A stretch of DNA of 6,684 nt from Caldilineaceae bacterium (GTDB lineage: Bacteria > Chloroflexota > Anaerolineae > Caldilineales > Caldilineaceae), in the NCBI GenBank assembly GCA_015494005.1, contig WGCB01000150.1, positions 1 through 6,684 on the forward strand, in the 5' to 3' direction. Made by a program: the position numbers and the translations under genes. This document shows positions 1-5,376 of this stretch, piece after piece; the first letter of the stretch is position 1; every line of letters begins with the position of its first letter. Under the pieces are notes generated by a model. It was not told where the DNA came from, did not search any database, and saw only the letters and a list, made by a program, of their open reading frames with translations.

Positions 1-1
1 C

Positions 2-238
2 CCGGTCACTGTGCAGGACCCGGTGGGCGCAGGGGACAGTTTCGACGCCGGCATCGTCTACGCCTACCTCCACGGCCTGCCCCTGGAGGAGGCGGGGCGG
101 ATGGCCAACGCCGTGGGCGCGGCCACCGTCTCCCATGTGGGGGCCGGGCGCAACGTGGCCCGCCGGGAGGAGGTGGAGGCGCTTTGGGGGAGGAAGATGG
201 AGAGATTGAAGATCGAAGATTGGGTCGAGAGAGAGTGA
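2..238 (+). CDS. PfkB/ribokinase-family sugar kinase, C-terminal fragment
   Basis: The frame is open to the left edge of the window, so only the last 78 residues are seen; the GTG at position 11 is an internal Val codon, not a start. The fragment carries the second PfkB signature, DPVGAGDSFDAG, at fragment residues 6-17. In this family it forms the anion hole, and its Asp (fragment residue 12) is the catalytic base that activates the sugar hydroxyl for phosphorylation by ATP. The following helix (ANAVGAATVSHVGA) and the end near EEVEALW are typical of the C-terminus of ribokinase/fructokinase-like enzymes. The last 13 or so residues (KMERLKIEDWVERE) go beyond the usual family end and are encoded by 7-bp repeats that continue into the intergenic DNA. 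The sugar cannot be told from this part; ribose would fit the nearby nucleoside hydrolases, but that is inference. Confidence 0.9.
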   Translation, partial: PVTVQDPVGAGDSFDAGIVYAYLHGLPLEEAGRMANAVGAATVSHVGAGRNVARREEVEALWGRKMERLKIEDWVERE

Positions 239-337
239 GACACTAGAGAGTAGAGAGCGAGAGATTGGGAGAGTGGGCGACTTCCGTGACGCGTTTTGCC
301 CCGATCTCCTGATCACCCAATTGCCTGATCACCCAAA
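203..337 (+). repeat. Degenerate GATTGG/CCCAA repeats spanning the kinase stop and the gap before yjbQ
   Basis: Three 7-bp units (AGATTGA, AGATCGA, AGATTGG at 203-223) lie inside the kinase reading frame. GA-rich sequence follows the stop, including GAGAGATTGGGAGAG around 259-273. The last part of the gap switches to the other strand of the same words: CCTGATCACCCAA occurs twice (308-320 and 324-336), each copy containing the palindrome TGATCA. The 15-mer GAAGATCGAAGATTG at 208-222 recurs exactly at 2358-2372, so the repeats of the two gaps belong to one family. No Shine-Dalgarno sequence is visible before the yjbQ start at 341, and no gene lies in this gap. Confidence 0.75.
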
Positions 338-340
338 CCC

Positions 341-748
341 ATGTTCGAGATCCTGTCGTTTCGCACAACCCAGAGCCATGAGCTGGTCCGGCTGGAGGAC
401 CAGGTGCGGGACGTGGTGCGACGCAGTGGGGTGGACGAGGGCATCTGCCACGTCTACTGCCCCCACACCACCGCCGGCCTGACCATCAACTCGGCCATGG
501 ACCCGGGCACCCTCCAGGACATCCTGTCCGAGTATCGCCGCCTGGTGCCCACCCGAGTGGACTTCCACCACACCTTCGACACCCCCACGGACGCGGCCGG
601 GCACATCAAATCCACCCTCATGGGCGTGCAGGTCAGCTGCCCCATCCACGGTGGCCGGCTCATGCTGGGAGGCAGCCAGAGTATCCTCTTCGCCGAGTTC
701 GATGGCCCCCGGGACCGGCAGGTGTACGTGAAGGTCGTTCAGGGCTGA
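341..748 (+). CDS. yjbQ: YjbQ/UPF0047 family protein (secondary thiamine-phosphate synthase type)
   Basis: This 135-residue protein is full length for the small single-domain YjbQ family. The family hallmarks are present in order: PHTTAGLTIN (41-50) followed by DP at 54-55, the HH pair at 76-77, GHIKSTLMG (87-95), and a C-terminal GRLMLGGSQSILFAEFDGPR stretch (105-124) ending in a beta strand. Conserved His residues, here H42, H77 and H88, are the likely metal/active-site residues. E. coli YjbQ has been credited with a weak thiamine-phosphate synthase activity, but the physiological role of the family is unsettled. The usual N-E after the HTTAG motif is N50-S51 here. The start chosen is the first ATG that gives the family N-terminus. 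It sits 102 bp after the kinase with no clear ribosome-binding site. It may be co-transcribed with the kinase; it is not obviously part of the transport system. Confidence 0.9.
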   Translation: MFEILSFRTTQSHELVRLEDQVRDVVRRSGVDEGICHVYCPHTTAGLTINSAMDPGTLQDILSEYRRLVPTRVDFHHTFDTPTDAAGHIKSTLMGVQVSCPIHGGRLMLGGSQSILFAEFDGPRDRQVYVKVVQG

Positions 749-801
749 CACCCCCCCTGGCCCTTGGACGGAATTATCCCCATATCGCTTGAGCCCCTGA
801 C

Positions 802-814
802 GAAAGGAGGTGAT
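802..814 (+). promoter_or_regulatory. Orphan extended Shine-Dalgarno match in the leader of the ABC transporter operon
   Basis: GAAAGGAGGTGAT matches over 13 nt the complement of the 3' tail of bacterial 16S rRNA (ATCACCTCCTTTC). The only starts nearby are GTG at 810, overlapping the site, and ATG at 813, just 2 nt after AGGAGG; both are too close for normal initiation. ATG 813 would open a 25-codon frame ending at TGA 888-890. The site lies 118 bp upstream of the binding-protein gene, which has its own good ribosome-binding site. It could serve a leader peptide or a ribosome-binding regulatory element, or be a relic of a lost gene. The rest of the 749-932 gap shows no gene, repeat or convincing promoter to me. 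Confidence 0.35.
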
Positions 815-921
815 GGCCCCGACCCATCTCATGCGCCCCCGTCTCGTGTGTCCCTTTCTCGTATCGTCGCCGCGCCCTGTGGCCTGGTGACCCACCTTTC
901 CGCGTTTTTCCAGTCTGACCG

Positions 922-927
922 AGGAGG
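922..927 (+). promoter_or_regulatory. Ribosome-binding site of the solute-binding protein
   Basis: AGGAGG lies 5 nt upstream of the ATG at 933. This is the strongest correctly spaced Shine-Dalgarno sequence in the window and fixes the start of the lipoprotein gene. Strong translation fits the usual excess of binding protein over permeases in such importers. Confidence 0.8.
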
Positions 928-932
928 TTGTC

Positions 933-2333
933 ATGTTGAATCCATTGCGTCGCCACCGCACCTGGTGGATCGCCGCGGCCCTGCTGGTGATCCTGAGCCT
1001 GGTGCTGGCTGCCTGCCAGCCGGCCGCGCCGGCTCCCGAGGCCCAGCCCGCAGAGGGCCAAGGGGAGGCCGCGCCGGCCGCTGCCGAGACCGGCGGCAAG
1101 GAGCCGGTGGTCCTCAAGTTCCTCAAGCTGAACGACCCGGTGGAAGCCATCGCCTTCGCCAAGATCGAGGAGGAGTTCCGCAAGATCGACGGCGGCAAGT
1201 GGTCCTACGTCTCCATCGAGTACGACACCGTGGCCTTCCGAGACCTCTTCCCCAAGATCGAGACCTCCGTGGCCGCGGGCGTGGAGCTGGATCTGATCCA
1301 GGCCGATGGCCCGGACATGAAGCACTACGCCTGGAACAAGGTGCTCATCCCCCTGGACGAGTACTTCACCGAGGAGGAGAAGGCGGCCTTCGCGCCCCAG
1401 TCCATCGAGGAAGGCAGCTACAAGGGCGTCTTCTACGGCCCGCCCTTCATGCAGTCCTGCTCCCTCATGTGGTACAACCGGGACTTCACCGACGCCGCCG
1501 GTATCCAGCCGCCCAAGAACCTGGACGATTCCTGGACCATGGAAGAGGCGCTGGACGCCTGGCAGAAGACCACCGTGGACAACGACGGTGACGGCACACC
1601 GGACGTCTGGGGCATTCGCTGGGGCCAGGGCACCTGGACCGGCGACTACGAGCACGGCATCTTCCGCCGCTCCAACGGCGAGAAGGGCTCCCCCACCTAC
1701 ATGGGCATGGCCCCGGACGGCGTGACCTTCCAGGGCTACTTCGACACGCCCGAGGCCATCGAGGCCATGCAGTTCTACCAGGACATGCACCTGAAGTACA
1801 AGGTGACCCCGGTGGAGCCCATCCCCAACATCTTCCAGTCCAAGAAGGCGGCCTTCGTGGTCTTCCCGGACAACATCATCGGTGACATCAACAACCAGTA
1901 CCCGGATGGTGGCTTCAACCTGGAAGTGACGGGCATCCCCTACTTCAAGACCCAGCTCTGCCACACCGGCTCCTGGCACTACGGCATCTCGGCCAACACC
2001 AAGCACTTCGACGAGGCCCTGGCCTTCGTGAAGTTCGCCTCCAGCAAGGAAGGCTCCCGGATCTACTACGAGGCCCTGCGCCAGCTGCCCGCTCGCCTGG
2101 ACCTCCTGAACGAGCTGCCGGAGTACAACGAGTATCCCCAGAAGCTGGTGAAGGAAGGCTTCCAGAAGTTCGGCATCCCGCGCATCCAGACGCCGGGCTA
2201 CACCGAGTACCAGCAGGTCTTCGCGGAGGTGGCCCAGAACATCGCCTCGGGTGCGGACCCGGCCGAGCAGATGAAGGAAGGCGCCATCCGCATCGAACAG
2301 GCGGTGGCCAAGTACAAGGGGTGGAACGAGTAG
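933..2333 (+). CDS. ABC transporter sugar-type (family 1) solute-binding lipoprotein
   Basis: This 466-residue protein is a typical length for family 1 extracellular solute-binding proteins. The N-terminus is a lipoprotein signal: basic residues RRHR (6-9), a hydrophobic stretch (11-25), and the lipobox LAAC with the lipidated Cys at 28. A flexible Ala/Pro/Glu/Gln-rich linker to about residue 55 would tether the domain to the outer face of the membrane. The mature part has the family's two-lobe pattern, including LDLIQADGPDMKHYAWNKV near 119-137, GVFYGPPFMQSCSLMWYNRDF near 165-185, and a C-terminal helical region (FVKFASSKEGSRIYYEAL). DNDGDGTPD (216-224) resembles a calcium-binding EF-hand-type loop. 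It is followed by two cognate permeases, forming a CUT1 importer. The ligand is unknown: the fold suggests a carbohydrate, and the neighbouring nucleoside hydrolases make a nucleoside or glycoside possible. Confidence 0.93.
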   Translation: MLNPLRRHRTWWIAAALLVILSLVLAACQPAAPAPEAQPAEGQGEAAPAAAETGGKEPVVLKFLKLNDPVEAIAFAKIEEEFRKIDGGKWSYVSIEYDTVAFRDLFPKIETSVAAGVELDLIQADGPDMKHYAWNKVLIPLDEYFTEEEKAAFAPQSIEEGSYKGVFYGPPFMQSCSLMWYNRDFTDAAGIQPPKNLDDSWTMEEALDAWQKTTVDNDGDGTPDVWGIRWGQGTWTGDYEHGIFRRSNGEKGSPTYMGMAPDGVTFQGYFDTPEAIEAMQFYQDMHLKYKVTPVEPIPNIFQSKKAAFVVFPDNIIGDINNQYPDGGFNLEVTGIPYFKTQLCHTGSWHYGISANTKHFDEALAFVKFASSKEGSRIYYEALRQLPARLDLLNELPEYNEYPQKLVKEGFQKFGIPRIQTPGYTEYQQVFAEVAQNIASGADPAEQMKEGAIRIEQAVAKYKGWNE

Positions 2334-2335
2334 AG

Positions 2336-2386
2336 AAGATTGGAAGATTGGAAAATCGAAGATCGAAGATTGAAGATCAAAGATTG
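2336..2386 (+). repeat. Purine-rich heptamer tandem repeat after the binding-protein stop codon
   Basis: Beginning 2 nt after the stop codon are two 8-mers AAGATTGG (2336-2351), then five 7-mers AAAATCG, AAGATCG, AAGATTG, AAGATCA and AAGATTG (2352-2386), consensus AAGATYG. Looser variants (GATCTGAGATCGAAGGTCTGAG) continue to about 2410. The composition is far more AT-rich than the flanking genes. The units match those inside the 3' end of the kinase gene. Confidence 0.85.
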
Positions 2387-2436
2387 GGGATCTGAGATCG
2401 AAGGTCTGAGACTGTAAAAGTGTGAGATTGGAGACT

Positions 2437-2484
2437 GGAGATTGGGGGAGACATCGATTCCAGGACACGTCTCTCCCAATCTCC
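2437..2484 (+). repeat. 16-bp inverted repeat (stem-loop) between the binding protein and first permease
   Basis: The left arm GGAGATTGGGGGAGAC (2437-2452) pairs with the right arm GTCTCTCCCAATCTCC (2469-2484) over all 16 positions, with a single G-T wobble, leaving a 16-nt loop. No U-tract follows, so it is not a standard intrinsic terminator. In RNA it could protect the 3' end of the binding-protein message, as the REP element between malE and malF of E. coli is known to do, and so lower permease expression. That role is inference; the pairing is visible directly. Confidence 0.7.
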
Positions 2485-2502
2485 CAATCTCCCAATCTCC
2501 CC
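2473..2502 (+). repeat. CTCCCAAT octamer tandem repeat before the first permease
   Basis: There are three exact copies of CTCCCAAT (2473-2480, 2481-2488, 2489-2496) followed by CTCCCC. This is the reverse complement of the GATTGGGAG-type words found after stop codons elsewhere in the window. It lies directly upstream of the weak ribosome-binding site AAGGGG (2507-2512) of the permease gene. Because the array is tandem, the right arm of the 2437-2484 stem could slip between registers. Confidence 0.85.
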
Positions 2503-2519
2503 ACAAAAGGGGCTTGCCT

Positions 2520-3446
2520 ATGAGCGTGGTACCCAAATCGTCCCGAGGTCCCAGCTGGTGGACCTACATGCGACGCTCCAAGACACGAACATACATCATC
2601 TCGGCCCTCTTCATCCTGCCGGCCCTGATCAACTTCGCCATCTTCCGCTACGTGCCCATCCTGTGGGCGGCCCGGGCCAGCACTTGGCAGTACAGCCTCC
2701 TGGGCGGCTACCGGGAGTGGATCGGCATGGAGCACTACCTGCGGGCCCTGCAGGACCCCATCCTGCACAAGTCCCTGCGGGTGACCTTCACCTACGTGCT
2801 GGTGAAGATGCCCCTGGAGATGGTCCTGGCCCTGGCGCTGGCCCTCTTCACCAACCAGGTGCGCAAGGGGATGGGCACCATGCGCACCATCATCTTCACC
2901 CCGGTGGTCATGTCCATGGTGGTGGTGTCGGTGATCTGGGCCCTGATCTTCAACGCGGACTCGGGCCTGCTCAACGCCTTCCTGCGCATGATCGGCCTGC
3001 CCAAGCAGATCTTCCTCACCAACCCCAAGCTGGCCCTGCCCTCCATCATCACCACGGCCATCTGGAAGGACGTGGGCTTCAGCACCATCCTCATCGTGGC
3101 CGGGCTCAAGGGCATCCCCGGCCAGTTCTACGAGGCGGCCATTGTGGACGGGGCCAACCGCTGGCAGCTCTTCCGCCATGTGACCCTGCCCCTGCTCCGG
3201 CGCACCCTCTTCTTCGTGGTGGTCACCCAGACCATCTTCAGCTTCCAGGTCTTCATCCCCGTCTACTCCATGACCCGGGGCGGCCCTCTGGACGCCACCA
3301 AGGTGATCGTCTACTACATCTACCAGCTCGGCTTCCTCTTCCAGGACATGGGCTACGCCGCTGCCGTCTCCATGATCCTGTTGGTCATCATCCTCATCAT
3401 CAGCCTGATCCAGATCCGTTTCCTCCGTTCCGAGGTGGAGTACTGA
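2520..3446 (+). CDS. CUT1 ABC transporter permease, MalF/UgpA-like
   Basis: The 308-residue inner-membrane permease is assigned to the ATG at 2520. It is preceded at 7-nt spacing by AAGGGG and gives the normal short basic cytoplasmic N-terminus. An in-frame upstream TTG at 2442 would translate the repeat array and is rejected. Six hydrophobic segments are visible, roughly at residues 25-48, 85-108, 121-145, 175-196, 228-250 and 275-300. The EAA loop, which docks on the ATPase subunit, reads EAAIVDGANRWQLFRHVTLP from E205 to P224 and fits the family consensus EAA---G---------I-LP. It pairs with the second permease, whose gene starts 1 nt after this one ends. The 186-bp repeat-filled gap before it is unusually long for such an operon. 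Confidence 0.95.
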   Translation: MSVVPKSSRGPSWWTYMRRSKTRTYIISALFILPALINFAIFRYVPILWAARASTWQYSLLGGYREWIGMEHYLRALQDPILHKSLRVTFTYVLVKMPLEMVLALALALFTNQVRKGMGTMRTIIFTPVVMSMVVVSVIWALIFNADSGLLNAFLRMIGLPKQIFLTNPKLALPSIITTAIWKDVGFSTILIVAGLKGIPGQFYEAAIVDGANRWQLFRHVTLPLLRRTLFFVVVTQTIFSFQVFIPVYSMTRGGPLDATKVIVYYIYQLGFLFQDMGYAAAVSMILLVIILIISLIQIRFLRSEVEY

Positions 3447-3447
3447 T

Positions 3448-4371
3448 ATGGCCACCACAACTTCCCTGGACCTGACCCGCCGCCCTGCAGGCATGAGCCG
3501 GGCCAAACGCCGCCAGCAGATCATCGGCTGGATCGGCATCCTGCTGGCCTACGTGCTCATCGTCGCCATCTTCCTCACCCCCCTGCTCTGGATGATCGGC
3601 AGCAGCCTGCGCCCCACCCGGGAGATCTTCCAGTTCGTCTTCCCCCTGAGCTGGCGCACGTTCATTCCCGTGGACTGGACCCTGGAGAACTTCCTGGACA
3701 TCTTCGGCCTGTCGGAGACGGGCCGCACCCTGGGCTTCCAGTTTGGACGAGCCCTCTTCAACACAGCCCTGGTCTCCACCGCGGTGGTGACGAGCTCCCT
3801 GGTCTTCAACACCATGGGGGCCTACTTCTTCGCCCGGCTGGACTTCCCCTACAAGAATGTCCTGCTCATGTTCGTCCTGGGCACCTTCTTCGTGCCCCAG
3901 CAGGCCACCATCGTTCCCCTCTACATCGTGGTGCGGGAGCTGAACCTGGCCAACACCTACTGGGCCCTGATCCTGCCCTGGTACGCCAGCCCCTTCGTCA
4001 TTTTCGTGCTCTCCCAGTTCTTCGCGGAGATCCCCAAAGAGCTGGACGAAGCGGCCATCATCGACGGCGCCTCCCTGCTCCAGGTGCTGCGCCACGTGAT
4101 CGTCCCCAACGGCAAGGTGGGGCTCCTCACCGTGAGCCTGCTGGAGTTCCAGTTCATCTGGAACCTCTTCTACTGGCCCCTCATCGCCGTGGGGCAGAAG
4201 GAGCTCCAGGTGATCCAGGTGGCCGTGGCCACCCAGATCACCCAGCGGGAGATCGCCTGGGGACGCATCTTCGCTGGCAGCGTGGTGGCCAGCATGCCGG
4301 TGATCATCCTCTTCCTGCTCCTGCAGCGCTACTTCATCCAAGGTGTGGCCCTGAGCGGGCTGAAGGGATGA
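3448..4371 (+). CDS. CUT1 ABC transporter permease, MalG/UgpE-like
   Basis: The 307-residue inner-membrane partner permease starts at ATG 3448, 1 nt after the stop of the preceding permease. The site GGTGGAG at the end of that gene serves as its ribosome-binding site, so translation of the two is probably coupled. Six hydrophobic segments are visible, the first near residues 25-53. The EAA loop reads EAAIIDGASLLQVLRHVIVP from E201 to P220. The C-terminus QRYFIQGVALSGLKG is characteristic of MalG-type subunits. Together with the preceding permease it would form the heterodimeric channel fed by the lipoprotein. No nucleotide-binding subunit follows; many CUT1 systems share one MalK/MsmX-like ATPase encoded elsewhere, which is the likely explanation. 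Confidence 0.95.
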   Translation: MATTTSLDLTRRPAGMSRAKRRQQIIGWIGILLAYVLIVAIFLTPLLWMIGSSLRPTREIFQFVFPLSWRTFIPVDWTLENFLDIFGLSETGRTLGFQFGRALFNTALVSTAVVTSSLVFNTMGAYFFARLDFPYKNVLLMFVLGTFFVPQQATIVPLYIVVRELNLANTYWALILPWYASPFVIFVLSQFFAEIPKELDEAAIIDGASLLQVLRHVIVPNGKVGLLTVSLLEFQFIWNLFYWPLIAVGQKELQVIQVAVATQITQREIAWGRIFAGSVVASMPVIILFLLLQRYFIQGVALSGLKG

Positions 4372-4375
4372 GGGA

Positions 4376-4424
4376 GGAGTCGGAAGTTAGGAGTTGGGAA
4401 TTGGAAGCTAGGTATAGGGAGACG
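4376..4424 (+). repeat. Purine-rich heptamer tandem repeat after the second permease
   Basis: Seven consecutive degenerate 7-mers are visible: GGAGTCG, GAAGTTA, GGAGTTG, GGAATTG, GAAGCTA, GGTATAG, GGAGACG. They start 4 nt after the stop codon. The period is the same as that of the array after the binding-protein gene, but the unit differs (GGAGTTG-like rather than AAGATTG). No gene is visible between 4372 and 4587. Confidence 0.65.
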
Positions 4425-4449
4425 GCAGACAGACAACAGGCGGATGCAG

Positions 4450-4546
4450 AAATGACCGAATGACCAGATGGCCCGTTCGCGAAGTCTTTCCCTTGGCTCC
4501 AGTCACCCAATCAACCAGTAAACCAATCCCCCAATCCCCCAATCAA
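4450..4546 (+). repeat. Octamer repeats and CCAATCCC array before the BtpA-like gene
   Basis: Three 8-mers AAATGACC, GAATGACC, AGATGGCC run from 4450 to 4473. They are followed by the palindrome TTCGCGAA (4476-4483). Then comes a pyrimidine-rich part with CCAATCCC at 4523-4530 and 4531-4538 and CCAATCAA at 4539-4546, plus an isolated CACCCAATCAACC at 4504-4516. This mirrors the CTCCCAAT array before the first permease. No terminator or convincing promoter could be identified in this gap. Confidence 0.65.
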
Positions 4547-4587
4547 CGACATCCCATCGCCATGCTCACCTGCCAAGGCCCACGCCC

Positions 4588-5376
4588 ATGACCCTCATTT
4601 CATCCACGTCCAAACCCATCATCGGCATGATCCACCTGGGCGCGCTGCCCGGGACCCCCTACTACGGCGCGGACGGGGACTACGAAGCCATCCGGGCCAA
4701 GGCGATCCAGGACGCGCTGGCCCTGGCGGAAGGCGGGGCCCACGCCGGCCTGATCCAGAACCGGGGGGACCGGGTCTTCCGCAACCAGCGGGCGGACCCC
4801 ATGGTGGTGGCCGCCATGACCGACATCACCCGGGCCGTGGCGGACGCGGTGGGGGACACCCTGGCCATCGGCGTGCAGGTCCTGCGCAACGACCTGAAGG
4901 CCTCCCTGGCCATCGCCAAGCTCTGCGGCGGGGTCTTCCTGCGCTGCGGCATCCTGGCCGGGGTCACCTACACCGTCTCCGGCATGGTGGCCGGGGACCC
5001 TTACGACGTGCTCAGCTACCGCCGCCAGATCGACGGCCAGCAGATCCAGCTCATCGCCGAGATCAAGTCCATGCACTTCGACAACGACCAGCCCCTGGCT
5101 CGCCTGGCCCAGGACGCGGCCTTCGTGGGCGCGGACGGGGTGGGCATCGCCCATCCGGACCTGGAGACGGCCCTGGACTGGGTGCGGCAGATCAAGGCCG
5201 CGGTCCCGGACATGCCGGTGATCATCGGCGGCTACACCAACGCCGACAACATCGCCCGCTACCTGGAGCTGGCCGACGGGGCCATCGTGGGCGGCGCCTT
5301 CGAGGACAAGGGCCGGGGCGGCGCGGTGAGCGTGGAGAAAGTGCGAGCCTTCATGGAGAACGTGCCCCGTGGCTGA
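4588..5376 (+). CDS. BtpA/SgcQ-family TIM-barrel protein, divergent
   Basis: This 262-residue protein is near full length for the BtpA family, a predicted TIM barrel named for a cyanobacterial protein needed for photosystem I accumulation and also found as SgcQ in an E. coli sugar operon of unknown substrate. Its biochemical reaction is not established. Family marks: IGMIHLGALPGTP (12-24), GVQVLRNDLKASLAIA beginning near residue 93, and a C-terminal ADGAIVGGAF followed by VSVEKVRAFM. Several usual motifs are altered. ENxGDxPF reads QNRGDRVF (from Q57), and the TDQG segment reads TVSG. The VSG...TG and GSG loops near the C-terminus are replaced by GIAHPD and GGYTN. It is therefore probably a distinct subfamily. 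No strong ribosome-binding site precedes ATG 4588 (AAGG at 4575-4578 only). It overlaps the next gene by 8 nt, which points to a shared function with the nucleoside hydrolase. Confidence 0.85.
   Translation: MTLISSTSKPIIGMIHLGALPGTPYYGADGDYEAIRAKAIQDALALAEGGAHAGLIQNRGDRVFRNQRADPMVVAAMTDITRAVADAVGDTLAIGVQVLRNDLKASLAIAKLCGGVFLRCGILAGVTYTVSGMVAGDPYDVLSYRRQIDGQQIQLIAEIKSMHFDNDQPLARLAQDAAFVGADGVGIAHPDLETALDWVRQIKAAVPDMPVIIGGYTNADNIARYLELADGAIVGGAFEDKGRGGAVSVEKVRAFMENVPRG

Noticed and set aside
764..792. Sigma-70-type promoter with TTGGAC at 764-769
   Set aside because: No acceptable -10 hexamer lies at 16-18 bp; the AT-rich CATATC is only 11 bp downstream.
2336..2502. CRISPR-like array
   Set aside because: The units are 7-8 bp, adjacent and degenerate, with no unique spacers and no cas genes nearby.
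2442..2519. In-frame upstream TTG start for the first permease
   Set aside because: It would translate the hairpin and CTCCCAAT array into a non-family N-terminus. ATG 2520 has a suitable site at 7-nt spacing and gives a normal permease start.
774..3539. Very long open frame on the minus strand (over 900 codons)
   Set aside because: Its product is a low-complexity run of Gly, His, Asp, Val and Leu antisense to the transporter genes, as expected opposite GC-rich coding sequence. The + strand genes have clear family motifs.
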